A stretch of DNA of 64,000 nt from Crassaminicella indica (GTDB lineage: Bacteria; Bacillota; Clostridia; Peptostreptococcales; Thermotaleaceae), in contig NZ_CP078093.1 in NCBI RefSeq assembly GCF_019203185.1, positions 1,771,058 through 1,835,057 of the forward strand. The letters run 5' to 3'. A model generated the notes under the pieces. That model saw only the letters and a list, made by a program, of their open reading frames with translations, did not search any database and was not told the DNA's origin. Position 1 is the stretch's first letter; each line of letters opens with the position of its first letter. The position numbers were made by a program, and so were the translations under genes. This document shows positions 8,975 to 19,095 of the stretch, one piece after another.

Positions 8975-9282
8975 TAGTTATGACGGAGAGAAAAATACTT
9001 GTTCTTTGATTACAGAGAGCTGACGTTTGCTGAGAGTTAGTATCAAAGTAGTATATAATAATCACTCCTGAACTGCTTAGCCGAAACAAATTTTGGAGTA
9101 GGTGAGGCCGGGATTCTACAGATTGTAGAAGTGCCACCGTTATATGGCTAGGGTTAAAAGCTTTGTCTTTGGACCTGAAGAGTCAATTCATGCGAATGAA
9201 TTGTAAATTAGGGTGGTACCACGGGAAAATCTCTCGTCCCTAGGATATAAGTATTTGTATCTTAGGGATGGGAGATTTTTAT
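8975..9282 (+). ncRNA. T-box leader, isoleucine specifier, controlling ilvN-leuB
   Basis: A tRNA-sensing leader of about 300 nt. The T-box itself, AGGGTGGTACCACGG, is at 9210-9224. It is followed by a terminator (about 9227-9280) in which AAATCTC...TCCCTA pairs with TAGGGATGGGAGATTT before a T-run. Stem I contains AATCACTCCTGAACTGC ahead of CCGAAA. Aligned by eye with the asnA leader in this window, the specifier triplet falls on ATC (Ile). Uncharged tRNA-Ile would favour antitermination. The stem boundaries are approximate. Confidence 0.93.
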
Positions 9283-9369
9283 ATATTCTTTAAGTAAAGT
9301 CAAGTACAAAATAAGCTTGTTGTATAAGAAAAAAATACAGAATATTCAAAAAAATAAGGAGGCGATAAT

Positions 9370-9642
9370 ATGAATCGTGTTTTGTTTGCAGAGGTGAATA
9401 ATCAACCAGAGGTATTGATGCGTATTCTTGGTCTTTTGAGAAGAAGAGAATTTCACATAAAGAGTATTAGCATGGTAGAAGCAGAAAATCCGACACTTGC
9501 ACATTTGATGATTACAACAAAAGAAGAAGTTAAAAGTATTGAAAGAGTTATGCGTTCAATGGAAAAAATCATTGATGTTTATAATGTAAAAGCGGTAGAT
9601 GAAAATATGAAAAAAGAACTTAGCTTATATAAGGTAATGTAA
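9370..9642 (+). CDS. ilvN: Acetolactate synthase small (regulatory) subunit, short ACT-domain form
   Basis: A 90-residue protein consisting of a single ACT domain (MNRVLFAEVNNQPEVLMRIL..., residues 1-75). It is the short form of the regulatory subunit that binds branched-chain amino acids and controls the catalytic subunit. It lacks the C-terminal extension of longer IlvH proteins. It is the first gene after the T-box, with AAGGAGG before the ATG. The catalytic subunit lies two genes downstream, with ilvC between. Confidence 0.85.
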   Translation: MNRVLFAEVNNQPEVLMRILGLLRRREFHIKSISMVEAENPTLAHLMITTKEEVKSIERVMRSMEKIIDVYNVKAVDENMKKELSLYKVM

Positions 9643-9699
9643 ATATTTTTAAATATTTATAAAATATAAAGAAAAAGAAGATAAAGGGAGAGATGAAAA

Positions 9700-10692
9700 A
9701 TGGCAAAAATGTATTATGAAAAGGATGCAGCATTAGAATTATTTCAGGGGAAAAAAGTATCAGTTATAGGCTTTGGTAGTCAAGGTCATGCTCATGCACT
9801 GAATTTAAAAGAAAGTGGAGTAGATGTAGTTGTTGGTCTTTATAAAGGAAGTAAGTCTTGGGAAAAAGTAAAGGAAAGTGGACTTGAAGTGATGACAGTA
9901 GCTGAGGCTGTAAATGCTAGTAATGTAGTAATGATGCTTGTACCTGACGAAAAGCAGGCAAAGCTTTATAAAGAAGAAGTACAGCCTTATCTTAATGAAG
10001 GAGATGCATTAGCATTTGCTCATGGATTCAATATACACTTTAATCAAATTGTACCTCCTAAAAATGTAGATGTTTTTATGGTTGCACCAAAAGGGCCTGG
10101 ACATTTAGTAAGAAGAGTATATGAAGAAGGTGCAGGGGTTCCAGCATTGTTTGCAGTATATCAAGATTATACAGGAAAATGCAGAGATTTAGCATTAGCT
10201 TATGCTAAAGGAATAGGAGCAACAAGAGCAGGTGTTTTAGAAACTACCTTTAAAGAAGAAACAGAAACAGATTTATTTGGAGAGCAAGCAGTACTTTGTG
10301 GTGGAGTTACAGAGCTTATTAAAGCAGGCTTTGATACATTGGTAGAAGCTGGATACCAACCAGAAATTGCATATTTTGAATGTCTTCATGAAATGAAATT
10401 GATTGTTGACTTATTATACGAAGGTGGATTTGAAAACATGCGTTATAGTGTTAGTGATACAGCAGAATATGGAGATTATATGGTTGGTAGAAGAATTATA
10501 AATGAAGAAACAAGAAACGAAATGAAAAAGGTATTAAAAGAAATTCAAACAGGAAATTTTGCAAAGAATTGGATTACAGAAAATATGGCCAATAGACCAG
10601 TATTTACTGCCATGAAAAAAGCAGAACTTGAGCATCCAATAGTAGAGGTTGGAAAAAATTTAAGAGCAATGATGTCTTGGCTAAAAAAATAA
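9700..10692 (+). CDS. ilvC: Ketol-acid reductoisomerase (class I)
   Basis: A 330-residue cytoplasmic enzyme that isomerises and reduces acetolactate or acetohydroxybutyrate with NAD(P)H and magnesium, the second common step of valine and isoleucine synthesis. The nucleotide motif [17 protein letters not shown] is near residues 25-41. The metal-binding segment is present ([18 protein letters not shown]), and length matches class I. The beta2-alphaB loop reads LYKGSKSW, where many members have an arginine (LRxGS), so cofactor preference should not be assumed. RBS is AAGGGAG. Confidence 0.97.
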   Translation: MAKMYYEKDAALELFQGKKVSVIGFGSQGHAHALNLKESGVDVVVGLYKGSKSWEKVKESGLEVMTVAEAVNASNVVMMLVPDEKQAKLYKEEVQPYLNEGDALAFAHGFNIHFNQIVPPKNVDVFMVAPKGPGHLVRRVYEEGAGVPALFAVYQDYTGKCRDLALAYAKGIGATRAGVLETTFKEETETDLFGEQAVLCGGVTELIKAGFDTLVEAGYQPEIAYFECLHEMKLIVDLLYEGGFENMRYSVSDTAEYGDYMVGRRIINEETRNEMKKVLKEIQTGNFAKNWITENMANRPVFTAMKKAELEHPIVEVGKNLRAMMSWLKK

Positions 10693-10723
10693 GTTTATAA
10701 GGATAGGGAGGTAGGCATAAGTT

Positions 10724-12373
10724 ATGAAACTTACTGGGGCAGAAATTATACTAGAATGTCTAAAGGAACAAGATATAGATAAAATATTTGGATATCCAGG
10801 GGGAGCTGTGATTCCTTTATATGATGCTTTATATGACAAAAAGGATTATTTTGAACATATACTTACTTGTCATGAACAAGGAGCGAGTCATGCAGCCGAT
10901 GGATATGCAAGAAGCACAGGTAAGGTAGGTGTTTGCTTTGCAACATCAGGCCCTGGAGCTACAAATACAGTAACAGGCATTGCAACTGCATATATGGATA
11001 GCGTGCCACTAGTAGTCATAACAGGGCAAGTGCCTGCCAACCTTTTGGGAAAAGATTCATTTCAAGAAGTAGATATTACAGGTATTACATTACCTATTAC
11101 GAAGCATAATTATTTTGTAAAGGATGTTGAAAAATTAGCAGATATAATCAGGGAGGCCTTTAAAATTGCTAAAAGTGATAGACCAGGACCAGTGCTTGTT
11201 GATATTCCTAAAAATGTATTTTTAGAAAAAGCATATTATGTAAAAAAAGAAGTACTTAATGAAAATATTAGATCATGTATTGTTGAAAATAAGGATATAA
11301 TTAAAGCGGCAGATATTATAAATAATGCATCAAAGCCTGTCATATATGCAGGTGGAGGGATTATTTTATCTGAGGCATCTAAAGAGTTGTATAAATTATC
11401 TACTAAGGCAAATATTCCTGTTGTGAATACATTAATGGGACTAGGGAGTTTTCCAAGAGATCATGAGTTATCTTTAGGACTTGTAGGAATGCATGGTAAG
11501 AGAGAAGCAAATTTAGCTGTTTGCGGTAGTGATTTAATAATTGCAATTGGTGCTAGATTTAGTGATCGCGTTATCGGAATTGCAGAAGAATTTGGACCAA
11601 AGGCGAAGGTTATTCATATAGATATTGATGCATCAGAAATAGGGAAAAACAAAGATGTTGATTTGTGGATTTTAGGGGATGTAAAAAAGGTTTTATCTGA
11701 TATTGTAGATTTACTTATTCACAGAGATAGAAATAAATGGCTTGAAGAAATTGAAGGCTTTAAAGTAAAGAAAAAACTAGAAGGATTTCGTGCTGAAAAT
11801 ATTTTAGCTTGTGCCTATAAGGTATTGGGAGATGAAACGATTGTTACTACTGAAGTAGGGCAGCATCAGATGTGGACAGCACAGCATTTTCCATTTAAAA
11901 AACCAAGAACCTTTATCTCATCTGGTGGATTAGGTACTATGGGTTATGGACTAGGAGCAGCTATTGGTGCACAAGTGGGTAATCCTGATAAAAGGATACT
12001 TCATATAGCAGGAGATGGAAGCTTTAGAATGAACTGCAATGAGCTTGCCACAGTAGCAAAATATAAGCTGCCTATAATTACATTGCTTTTTAATAATCAA
12101 ACATTAGGAATGGTCAGACAGTGGCAGAAAATGTTTTGCAATAGGCGATATGCAGAAACAGATATGACGCAGGAAGTAGATTATATAAAATTGGTAGAAG
12201 CTTATGGATTAAGAGGAGATAGAGTGGATAATTTATTTGATCTAGAGGAAGCTTTAAGACATGCTGTGAAATCAGGAAAAGGCACAGTGATTGAATGTAT
12301 ATTGTCAAAGGACGATTGTGTATTTCCTATGGTTCCACCTGGAGCACCTATTAATCAGATGATTTTAGAATAA
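10724..12373 (+). CDS. ilvB: Acetolactate synthase large (catalytic) subunit
   Basis: A 549-residue thiamine-diphosphate enzyme that joins two pyruvates, or pyruvate and 2-oxobutyrate. The activating glutamate is E51 in CHEQGASHAADGYAR. The FAD-type middle domain follows, and the ThDP/Mg motif begins GDGSFRMNCNELAT at about 430 and ends at NNQTLGMVRQW. Length and order are typical of biosynthetic acetohydroxyacid synthase. RBS GGGAGG precedes the ATG. A terminator-like hairpin lies downstream before cimA, so ilvN-ilvC-ilvB may be expressed above the distal genes. Confidence 0.96.
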   Translation: MKLTGAEIILECLKEQDIDKIFGYPGGAVIPLYDALYDKKDYFEHILTCHEQGASHAADGYARSTGKVGVCFATSGPGATNTVTGIATAYMDSVPLVVITGQVPANLLGKDSFQEVDITGITLPITKHNYFVKDVEKLADIIREAFKIAKSDRPGPVLVDIPKNVFLEKAYYVKKEVLNENIRSCIVENKDIIKAADIINNASKPVIYAGGGIILSEASKELYKLSTKANIPVVNTLMGLGSFPRDHELSLGLVGMHGKREANLAVCGSDLIIAIGARFSDRVIGIAEEFGPKAKVIHIDIDASEIGKNKDVDLWILGDVKKVLSDIVDLLIHRDRNKWLEEIEGFKVKKKLEGFRAENILACAYKVLGDETIVTTEVGQHQMWTAQHFPFKKPRTFISSGGLGTMGYGLGAAIGAQVGNPDKRILHIAGDGSFRMNCNELATVAKYKLPIITLLFNNQTLGMVRQWQKMFCNRRYAETDMTQEVDYIKLVEAYGLRGDRVDNLFDLEEALRHAVKSGKGTVIECILSKDDCVFPMVPPGAPINQMILE

Positions 12374-12437
12374 TTTGCTATGGAAAAATTTATATACGAA
12401 TGGGCAAATAGAGAAAAGGATGTAAAAATATCTCAAG

Positions 12438-12468
12438 AGTCCCTGAATAAACTTCAGGGGCATTTTTT
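12438..12468 (+). terminator. Intra-operon terminator/attenuator between ilvB and cimA
   Basis: CCCTGAA (12441-12447) pairs with TTCAGGG (12453-12459) around a five-base loop, followed by GCATTTTTT. It lies in the 126-base gap between ilvB and the true start of cimA, about 30 bases before the cimA ribosome site. Partial readthrough is expected, because all genes share a strand and no separate promoter is evident. Confidence 0.7.
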
Positions 12469-12499
12469 GCAACCAAATATAGGTGAGAGGAGGTATAAA

Positions 12500-14074
12500 A
12501 TGGAGAAAAAAGTAAAAATATTTGATTCAACCTTAAGAGATGGAGCTCAAGGTGGAGGCGTTTCCTTTTCTGTGGAAGATAAGATCAAAATAGTAAAAGC
12601 TTTAGATCAATTAGGTGTAAGTTATGTTGAAGCTGGTAATCCAGGATCTAATTTTAAGGATTTGGAATTTTTCAATAAGATAGAGAAAATCAATCTTAAA
12701 AATTCAAAGCTAGTGGCTTTTGGAAGTACTAGAAGAAAGGGAATTAAGGTTTCAAATGATGAAAATGTGAAATCACTACTTACAGCAAATACAGAGGTAG
12801 TAGCTATATTTGGAAAAGCATGGGATTTTCATGTAACAAAGATTATAAAAACTTCTCTAGAAGAAAATTTGAAAATGATAAAAGAGACTATTCGATTTTT
12901 GAAGGATAGAGGAAAAGAAGTTATTTTTGATGCAGAACATTTTTTTGATGGTTACAAAGAAAACCCAGAATATGCTTTTGATGTTTTAAGAGCAGCAGTA
13001 GCTGGAGGTGCTGATAGTTTAGTATTATGTGATACAAATGGGGGTGCTTTTCCAAACGAGGTGTATGCAGCTACAAAAAAAGTAGTTGAAGCTTTTTCGG
13101 TGGAAGTAGGGATTCATTGTCATAATGATTGTGGTATGGCTGTTGCAAATTCTATTATGGCAGTAGAAGCAGGGGCTGTTCAAGTGCAAGGAACCTTTAT
13201 TGGTATTGGGGAGCGATGTGGTAATGCAAATCTTTCCACATTGATTCCAAATATACAAATGAAGAAAGGTCTTTATTGTATACCTGATAAGCATTTAAAA
13301 AAGCTTACATCTAGTGCAAGATATATTGCTGAAATTATAAATGTTCCTTTAGATGGCAGTATGCCTTATGTAGGGAATAGCGCTTTTGCTCATAAGGGTG
13401 GAATGCATATTGATGGGGTAAATAAAGAAGCACATTCTTTTGAACATATGAATCCAGAGCTTGTTGGCAATAGAAGAAGATTTCTAATGTCAGAAGTTTC
13501 AGGAAAGACTACGATCCTTCCGATGCTTCAAAAGCTTGATACAAGGATTAGTAAAAATTCGCCAAAAACACAAGAAATTATAGATAAGCTAAAAAGACTT
13601 GAACATATGGGGTATCAATTTGAAGGAGCAGAAAGTTCATTTGAGCTGATTATTAGAAAGCACTTGGGAAAATACAAACCATTTTTTGAATTAAAATATT
13701 ACAAAGTTATTGAGGAAGAGCCTTTCAATAATAGAGAAGGAAGTTCTTCTGCATTAATTAAGGTAATGGTAGATCAAAAAGAAGAGATAACTGCTACAGA
13801 AGGAAATGGACCTGTAAATGCATTAGATAAAGCATTAAGAAAAGCACTTGAAGTATTTTATCCAAGCTTAAAAGCTGTGCATTTAACAGACTATAAGGTG
13901 AGAGTATTAAATGCTGAGGATGCAACAGCAGCAAAGGTAAGAGTGTTGATTGAATCTACTGATGGGAAAGAAGTGTGGAGCACAGTAGGTGTATCTACAA
14001 ATATTATTGAAGCAAGTATGATTGCACTAATAGATTCTATTGAATATAAGCTTATAAAAGATTCAGAAAGCTAG
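12500..14074 (+). CDS. cimA: Citramalate synthase
   Basis: A 524-residue enzyme that condenses pyruvate and acetyl-CoA to (R)-citramalate, the entry to threonine-independent isoleucine synthesis. DSTLRDGAQGGGVSFSVEDK (9-28) and GNPGSNFKDLEFF are the pattern of the CimA branch of the isopropylmalate-synthase family. HCHND supplies metal-binding histidines, and the last 130 residues or so form the allosteric LeuA-type domain. The start is the ATG at 12500 after GAGAGGAGG; an upstream in-frame ATG at 12380 has no ribosome site and would read through the attenuator. No separate leuA is present. The alternative, 2-isopropylmalate synthase, fits the motifs less well. Confidence 0.88.
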   Translation: MEKKVKIFDSTLRDGAQGGGVSFSVEDKIKIVKALDQLGVSYVEAGNPGSNFKDLEFFNKIEKINLKNSKLVAFGSTRRKGIKVSNDENVKSLLTANTEVVAIFGKAWDFHVTKIIKTSLEENLKMIKETIRFLKDRGKEVIFDAEHFFDGYKENPEYAFDVLRAAVAGGADSLVLCDTNGGAFPNEVYAATKKVVEAFSVEVGIHCHNDCGMAVANSIMAVEAGAVQVQGTFIGIGERCGNANLSTLIPNIQMKKGLYCIPDKHLKKLTSSARYIAEIINVPLDGSMPYVGNSAFAHKGGMHIDGVNKEAHSFEHMNPELVGNRRRFLMSEVSGKTTILPMLQKLDTRISKNSPKTQEIIDKLKRLEHMGYQFEGAESSFELIIRKHLGKYKPFFELKYYKVIEEEPFNNREGSSSALIKVMVDQKEEITATEGNGPVNALDKALRKALEVFYPSLKAVHLTDYKVRVLNAEDATAAKVRVLIESTDGKEVWSTVGVSTNIIEASMIALIDSIEYKLIKDSES

Positions 14075-14086
14075 GAGGAATATATT

Positions 14087-15349
14087 ATGGGAATGACTAT
14101 GACGCAAAAAATATTAGCAGCACATGCAGGACTTGATTATGTAAAACCGGGACAATTTATTGAAGCTGATTTAGATATTGTACTGGGAAATGATATTACA
14201 ACACCTGTTGCCATAAAAGAATTTAGAAAAATGGGTGCAAAGGAAGTTTTTGATAAAAAGAAAGTAGTGATTGTACCAGATCATTTTACACCCAATAAGG
14301 ATATTAAAGCAGCAGAGCAATGTAAAATGATTCGTGAATTTGCATATGAAAAGGAAATTGAAAATTATTTTGAAATAGGAGAGATGGGAATTGAGCATGC
14401 ACTTTTACCAGAAAAAGGATTGGTTGTAGCAGGAGATGTAGTAATAGGAGCTGATTCTCACACGTGTACTTATGGGGCATTAGGAGCTTTTTCAACAGGG
14501 ATTGGAAGCACAGACATGGCAGCGGGAATGGCAAGAGGAAAATGTTGGTTTAAAGTACCGAGTGCTTTAAAATTTGAATTAAAAGGAAAACTGCAAAAAT
14601 GGGTAAGTGGAAAAGATGTAATTCTTCATATTATAGGTATGATTGGTGTAGATGGAGCTCTTTACAAATCTATGGAGTTTATGGGAGAGGGATTAAAATA
14701 TTTATCTATGGATGATCGCTTTACTATGGCAAATATGGCGATAGAAGCAGGAGGAAAAAATGGGATTTTCATGGTAGATGAAAAAACTATAGCATATATG
14801 AAAGAGCATAGTCAAAAGGAGTATAAAGTTTATGAACCAGATGAAGATGCAGAGTACGAGATGACTTATGAAATAGATTTAAGTAATATAAGACCAACAG
14901 TAGCATTTCCACATTTACCAGATAATACAAGAACTATTGATGAAGTAGGAGATGTAAAGATAGATCAGGTGGTGATTGGTTCTTGTACAAATGGTAGAAT
15001 AGAAGATTTAAGAGTAACAGCTGAAATTTTAAAGGGTAGAAAGGTTGCTAAAGGGGTTAGAACTATTATATTCCCTGGAACACAAAAAATTTATCTACAG
15101 GCTATACAAGAAGGATTAGCTGAAATTTTTGTAAAAGCAGGAGCTGCTTTTAGTACACCAACCTGTGGACCATGTCTTGGAGGTCATATGGGAATCCTTG
15201 CAAAGGGAGAGAGGGCAATTGCTACAACGAACCGTAATTTTGTAGGAAGAATGGGACATCCAGAATCAGAAGTTTATCTATCAAGTCCAGCAGTTGCAGC
15301 AGCTTCAGCTGTGGTAGGGAAAATTGCAAACCCTGAGAATTTAGAATAG
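14087..15349 (+). CDS. leuC: 3-isopropylmalate/citramalate dehydratase large subunit
   Basis: A 420-residue 4Fe-4S aconitase-family subunit that isomerises 2-isopropylmalate (leucine) and citramalate (isoleucine). Cluster cysteines are visible in [12 protein letters not shown] (C300) and in [10 protein letters not shown] (C360 and C363). The length is that of the stand-alone homoaconitase-like (LeuC type 2) form, with a partner small subunit in the next gene. RBS AGGAGG lies 12 bases after the cimA stop. With cimA upstream, the citramalate reaction is likely physiological. Confidence 0.95.
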   Translation: MGMTMTQKILAAHAGLDYVKPGQFIEADLDIVLGNDITTPVAIKEFRKMGAKEVFDKKKVVIVPDHFTPNKDIKAAEQCKMIREFAYEKEIENYFEIGEMGIEHALLPEKGLVVAGDVVIGADSHTCTYGALGAFSTGIGSTDMAAGMARGKCWFKVPSALKFELKGKLQKWVSGKDVILHIIGMIGVDGALYKSMEFMGEGLKYLSMDDRFTMANMAIEAGGKNGIFMVDEKTIAYMKEHSQKEYKVYEPDEDAEYEMTYEIDLSNIRPTVAFPHLPDNTRTIDEVGDVKIDQVVIGSCTNGRIEDLRVTAEILKGRKVAKGVRTIIFPGTQKIYLQAIQEGLAEIFVKAGAAFSTPTCGPCLGGHMGILAKGERAIATTNRNFVGRMGHPESEVYLSSPAVAAASAVVGKIANPENLE

Positions 15350-15360
15350 GAGGAAAAAAT

Positions 15361-15855
15361 ATGAAAAAAAGAGGAGTAGCTTTTAAATATGGTGACAATG
15401 TAGATACAGATGTTATTATTCCAGCAAGATATTTGAATACATCAGATCCAAGTGAGCTTGCAAAGCATTGTATGGAGGATATTGATAGGGATTTTGCAGA
15501 AAAAGTGAAAAAAGATGATGTTATTGTAGCCAACAAAAATTTTGGCTGCGGTTCTTCTAGAGAGCATGCTCCAATAGCGATTAAGGCTAGTGGCGTATCA
15601 TGTGTTATTGCAGCTACCTTTGCAAGAATATTTTACCGCAATGCATTCAATATAGGGCTACCAATCCTTGAGTGTGAAGAGGCAGTAAAAGGAATTGATT
15701 TAGGAGATGAAGTAGAAATAGATTTTGAAACAGGTGTTATTTTTAATGTAACAAAGAATGAGACTTATAAGGCAGAGCCTTTCCCACCATTTATACAAGA
15801 GATTATTGCAAAGGATGGGCTTGTGAATTATGTTAGTGAGAACATGATTGATTAG
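15361..15855 (+). CDS. leuD: 3-isopropylmalate/citramalate dehydratase small subunit
   Basis: A 164-residue swivel-domain partner of LeuC. It has the family motif [12 protein letters not shown] near residue 60 and the [15 protein letters not shown] start typical of the short LeuD form. It completes the active site by contacting substrate. It follows leuC by 11 bases with its own AGGAGG, and its stop lies 31 bases before the leuB start. Confidence 0.95.
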   Translation: MKKRGVAFKYGDNVDTDVIIPARYLNTSDPSELAKHCMEDIDRDFAEKVKKDDVIVANKNFGCGSSREHAPIAIKASGVSCVIAATFARIFYRNAFNIGLPILECEEAVKGIDLGDEVEIDFETGVIFNVTKNETYKAEPFPPFIQEIIAKDGLVNYVSENMID

Positions 15856-15886
15856 AACATATACTAACAGATTGGAGGCAATAATA

Positions 15887-16957
15887 ATGAAATATAATAT
15901 AGCAGTAATTCCTGGAGATGGAATAGGACCTGAAGTAGTAAGGGAGACTATTTTGGTGCTTGAAAAAATAGGTGAGCTTTATCGACACAAATTTAATTTT
16001 ACTGAAGCTTTAGCAGGAGGCTGTGCTATTGATGCATGTGGAGAACCCCTTCCAGAAAAAACTTTAAAGGTTTGTAAAAGCAGTGATGCAGTATTACTTG
16101 GTGCTGTAGGGGGAGAGAAGTGGGATAGTCTTCCTGGCAATAAAAGACCTGAACAAGCTTTGTTAGGACTTAGAAAATCTTTAGGACTTTATGCAAATCT
16201 TCGTCCGGCAATACTCTTTGAGCAATTAAAGGATGCTTGTCCTTTGAAGTCCGAAATTATAGGAGATGGTCTTGATATTTGCGTAGTTCGTGAGCTTACA
16301 GGTGGAATTTATTTTGGAGAAAAGGGACAGAAGAATACAAATTTTGGAAAATCAGGCTATGATGTAGAAATATATAGTGAAGAAGAAGTAAGAAGAATTG
16401 CAAAGGATGCTTTTGAAATTGCAATGAAGAGAGATAAGAAAGTAACAAGTGTAGATAAAGCAAACATATTAGAAAGCTCTAGACTTTGGAGAAGGGTGGT
16501 TAAAGAGGTAGCTGTAGATTATCCTGAAGTAACATTAAATCATATGTATGTAGATAATGCAGCTATGCAGCTTATAAGAAATCCAAAGCAGTTTGATGTT
16601 ATTGTTACAACAAATATGTTTGGAGATATTTTATCTGATGAAGCAAGTATGATTACAGGTTCTATAGGAATGCTACCGTCTGCAAGCTTAGGAGGCAATA
16701 TAGGTATGTATGAACCAGTACATGGCTCAGCACCAGATATTGCAGGAAAAGATTTGGCAAATCCTATTGCTACAATTCTTTCTGCGGCTATGATGCTTAG
16801 ATATTCCTTTGATTTAGAAAAGGAAGCTTATAGTATAGAAAAAGCTGTAAAAAAAGTACTAGATCAAAATTATAGAACAAGGGATATTGCTAGTGAAGGA
16901 GCAGAAGTAATTGGTACAAAGGAAATGGGAAGATTGATAAGAGAAGCATTAATTTAA
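15887..16957 (+). CDS. leuB: 3-isopropylmalate dehydrogenase
   Basis: A 356-residue NAD-dependent dehydrogenase that oxidises and decarboxylates 3-isopropylmalate and, in the citramalate route, 3-methylmalate to 2-oxobutyrate. It begins [18 protein letters not shown], has [14 protein letters not shown], and carries the NAD region [16 protein letters not shown]. The ATG at 15887 follows TTGGAGG; an in-frame ATG at 15848 overlaps leuD and has no site. It is the last gene of the operon. ilvD and the transaminase needed to complete the pathway are not in the window. No clear terminator is seen after it. Confidence 0.96.
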   Translation: MKYNIAVIPGDGIGPEVVRETILVLEKIGELYRHKFNFTEALAGGCAIDACGEPLPEKTLKVCKSSDAVLLGAVGGEKWDSLPGNKRPEQALLGLRKSLGLYANLRPAILFEQLKDACPLKSEIIGDGLDICVVRELTGGIYFGEKGQKNTNFGKSGYDVEIYSEEEVRRIAKDAFEIAMKRDKKVTSVDKANILESSRLWRRVVKEVAVDYPEVTLNHMYVDNAAMQLIRNPKQFDVIVTTNMFGDILSDEASMITGSIGMLPSASLGGNIGMYEPVHGSAPDIAGKDLANPIATILSAAMMLRYSFDLEKEAYSIEKAVKKVLDQNYRTRDIASEGAEVIGTKEMGRLIREALI

Positions 16958-17094
16958 TAGAAGTTTTTCGTTGAAGTCAGTTTTTTATAAAAATCATAAA
17001 ATAATGTCATGAGAAAATAAAAAATGAATAACTATTTTTTTGGCAAATGAATAAGATAATATAGATAAACAACTTTTAATAAGGGGGTGAATAT

Positions 17095-18468
17095 ATGCGG
17101 AGTAGTTCAAGTATTATTTATACTGTTCAAACTGGAGATACGCTATACAATATTGCTAGAAGATTTAATACAACAATAGAGGATATTATGAAATTAAATG
17201 GATTAACTAGTACGGAATTAATACCTGGTCAACGTCTTAAAATTCCTCTATATACGGAGGTAATTGTCAATGTGGATGTTGCAAACATTCGCAAAGGACC
17301 TGGTACTTATTATCCAATAATAGCACAAATGAATAGAAATGCACGTCTTCCTGAAGTAGGAGCTTGGAAGGATTGGAAAAAAGTGAAGTTGTTTGATAAT
17401 AATAAAGGATGGATTCGAAAAGATTTGGTAAAGGTATATATACATGACGGAGAAAGACCAATAATAGGGAATTTAGGGTTTTATACGCTAGAAGAAGGAC
17501 CTACATTACCTAGTTCTTATGATTCTTTTGTGAAGAATACATTTGCTATATCGGAAACAGGGCTTTTCTTATTTCAAATTAATAAGAATAATCCAACAGA
17601 AATTGTAAAATTTGGGGATTTTACAGATGAGTATGTAAAAGATATTGTATCTATTGCTCATAGGCAGAATATTAAAGCTTTACCTGTTGTGCATAATTTA
17701 TTATACAAAGATGGAGGAACAAAAACCTCAAAAGATGTAGTAAAAACTTTAGTTTCAAATAAGCAAAATCGTCAAGCATTTATTCAAAATGTTATCAAGC
17801 TTATTGAAAAATATGATTTTGATGGAGTAAATATTGATATTGAAGATGTTTATTTAGAAGACAGTAAAAATTTATCAGCGCTGTATACAGAACTAGGAGA
17901 AGCCTTAAGAAAAAAAGGATACTATCTATCAGGATCTATTCCTGCTAGAGTAAGTGATGAGCCATTTAATCCTTTCTCTGATCCATTTGATTATGAGATA
18001 ATTGGAAAGGCAGTAGATGAATTTGTTGTAATGCTTTATAATGAGCATGGATGGCCTGGAAGTGGGCCAGGGCCTGTTGTTTCAATAGGATGGATGGACA
18101 GAGTATTAAATTATGCAAAGAGTAAAATGATGGCGGAAAAAATTGTAGGTGCTGTTTCTGTATTTGGATTTGATTTTAATCTAACTACAGGGAAAAACAC
18201 TTATGTAACTTATGATATGGCTATGAAGCTTGCAGATAAATACAATAAGGAAATTATTTTTGATGAAAAGACACAAACACCAACCTTTGCTTATGTTGAT
18301 GAACAAGGAAATCAACATGAAGTATGGTTTGAAAATAAAGATAGTATTTATGAAAAGGCTAAAAAAGTATGGGAATTAGGTGTAAAAGGACTTGCACTTT
18401 GGAGACTTGGCATGGAGGATCCAAATATGTGGCCAATGCTTAAAGAAGACGTAGTAATAAAAAAATGA
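17095..18468 (+). CDS. LysM-SH3-GH18 spore-type glycosidase (YaaH/SleL-like)
   Basis: A 457-residue protein of three parts: an N-terminal LysM peptidoglycan-binding domain (about 4-50), a bacterial SH3 domain (about 57-117, with ANIRKGPGTYYPII) and a GH18 barrel (about 125-455). The catalytic strand reads FDGVNIDIE, with E250 as acid and N246 where classic chitinases have D, as in spore cortex N-acetylglucosaminidases of the SleL/YaaH type. There is no signal peptide, which fits delivery from the mother cell into the spore coat. AAGGGGGTG precedes the ATG. The role in cortex breakdown during germination is inference from the family. Confidence 0.85.
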   Translation: MRSSSSIIYTVQTGDTLYNIARRFNTTIEDIMKLNGLTSTELIPGQRLKIPLYTEVIVNVDVANIRKGPGTYYPIIAQMNRNARLPEVGAWKDWKKVKLFDNNKGWIRKDLVKVYIHDGERPIIGNLGFYTLEEGPTLPSSYDSFVKNTFAISETGLFLFQINKNNPTEIVKFGDFTDEYVKDIVSIAHRQNIKALPVVHNLLYKDGGTKTSKDVVKTLVSNKQNRQAFIQNVIKLIEKYDFDGVNIDIEDVYLEDSKNLSALYTELGEALRKKGYYLSGSIPARVSDEPFNPFSDPFDYEIIGKAVDEFVVMLYNEHGWPGSGPGPVVSIGWMDRVLNYAKSKMMAEKIVGAVSVFGFDFNLTTGKNTYVTYDMAMKLADKYNKEIIFDEKTQTPTFAYVDEQGNQHEVWFENKDSIYEKAKKVWELGVKGLALWRLGMEDPNMWPMLKEDVVIKK

Positions 18469-18476
18469 TAAATATA

Positions 18477-18511
18477 TAAAAGCTCATATTTTTAAAAAAT
18501 ATGAGCTTTTA
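18477..18511 (+). terminator. Terminator after the GH18 gene
   Basis: AAAAGCTCATATTTTT pairs with AAAAAATATGAGCTTTT; it is strong and symmetrical. Confidence 0.85.
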
Positions 18512-18699
18512 CATATTATCATTATTAAACTCAATAAAAATAGATATTGCTTTTGTAGAGATTTTTTATTGCTGTTGATTATATTGAGGTTCTTCGTTCT
18601 TTACAAAATCAACTCTTCCTTGAAGGGTTTGAGAAAAGCATACATAAAAATACCTTTAAGAACAAATACTGTATGTATACTACATAGGAGGTGAAGTAA

Positions 18700-19065
18700 T
18701 TGGAAGAGAAAAAAAAGGAAAGAAATAATACTAGTATAGGAGGTATGCTATTAAGAATTTTAGTATCAATGATTGTATTAGCAGTTGCTGCATTTTTAAC
18801 ACCATATTTTTCGATAGCTGGATGGATTCCTTTACTTTTAGCTGCAATAGCTATTGGGATCATAGATTATTTAATAGAAAGCTTTACTGGATTTGATGCT
18901 TCTCCTTTTGGTAGAGGGATTACAGGATTTGTTGTGTCAGCAGTAATTATTTACTTAACAGGAACGCTTGTTAGAGGTGTGAATGTAACATTTTTAGGAG
19001 CAATTTTAGCAGCATTTGCTATAGGGATTATCAATATGATTATTCCTGGAAGAAGTGTATTATAA
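18700..19065 (+). CDS. Small four-helix membrane protein, YvlD / phage-holin-like family
   Basis: A 121-residue integral membrane protein. After a charged start (MEEKKKERNN) there are about four hydrophobic helices (roughly 14-34, 37-56, 70-92 and 96-117), with the IAIGIIDYLIE and AIGIINMIIPGRS repeats of the YvlD/DUF-holin family. Its function is unknown; in Bacillus such genes belong to envelope-stress operons. The TTG at 18700 follows AGGAGGTGAAGTAA. It stands alone between two terminators among spore genes. Confidence 0.75.
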   Translation: MEEKKKERNNTSIGGMLLRILVSMIVLAVAAFLTPYFSIAGWIPLLLAAIAIGIIDYLIESFTGFDASPFGRGITGFVVSAVIIYLTGTLVRGVNVTFLGAILAAFAIGIINMIIPGRSVL

Positions 19066-19095
19066 AAGCCCAGATTTTCTGGGCTCTATTTTTTT
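19066..19095 (+). terminator. Terminator between convergent genes
   Basis: AGCCCAGA (19067-19074) pairs with TCTGGGCT (19078-19085), then CTATTTTTTTT. The T-run overlaps the 3' end of the convergent DUF421 gene. Confidence 0.85.

Noticed and set aside
12380-12499. An N-terminal extension of citramalate synthase starting at 12380
   Set aside because: It would translate through the hairpin and lacks a ribosome site; GAGAGGAGG before 12500 marks the true start.
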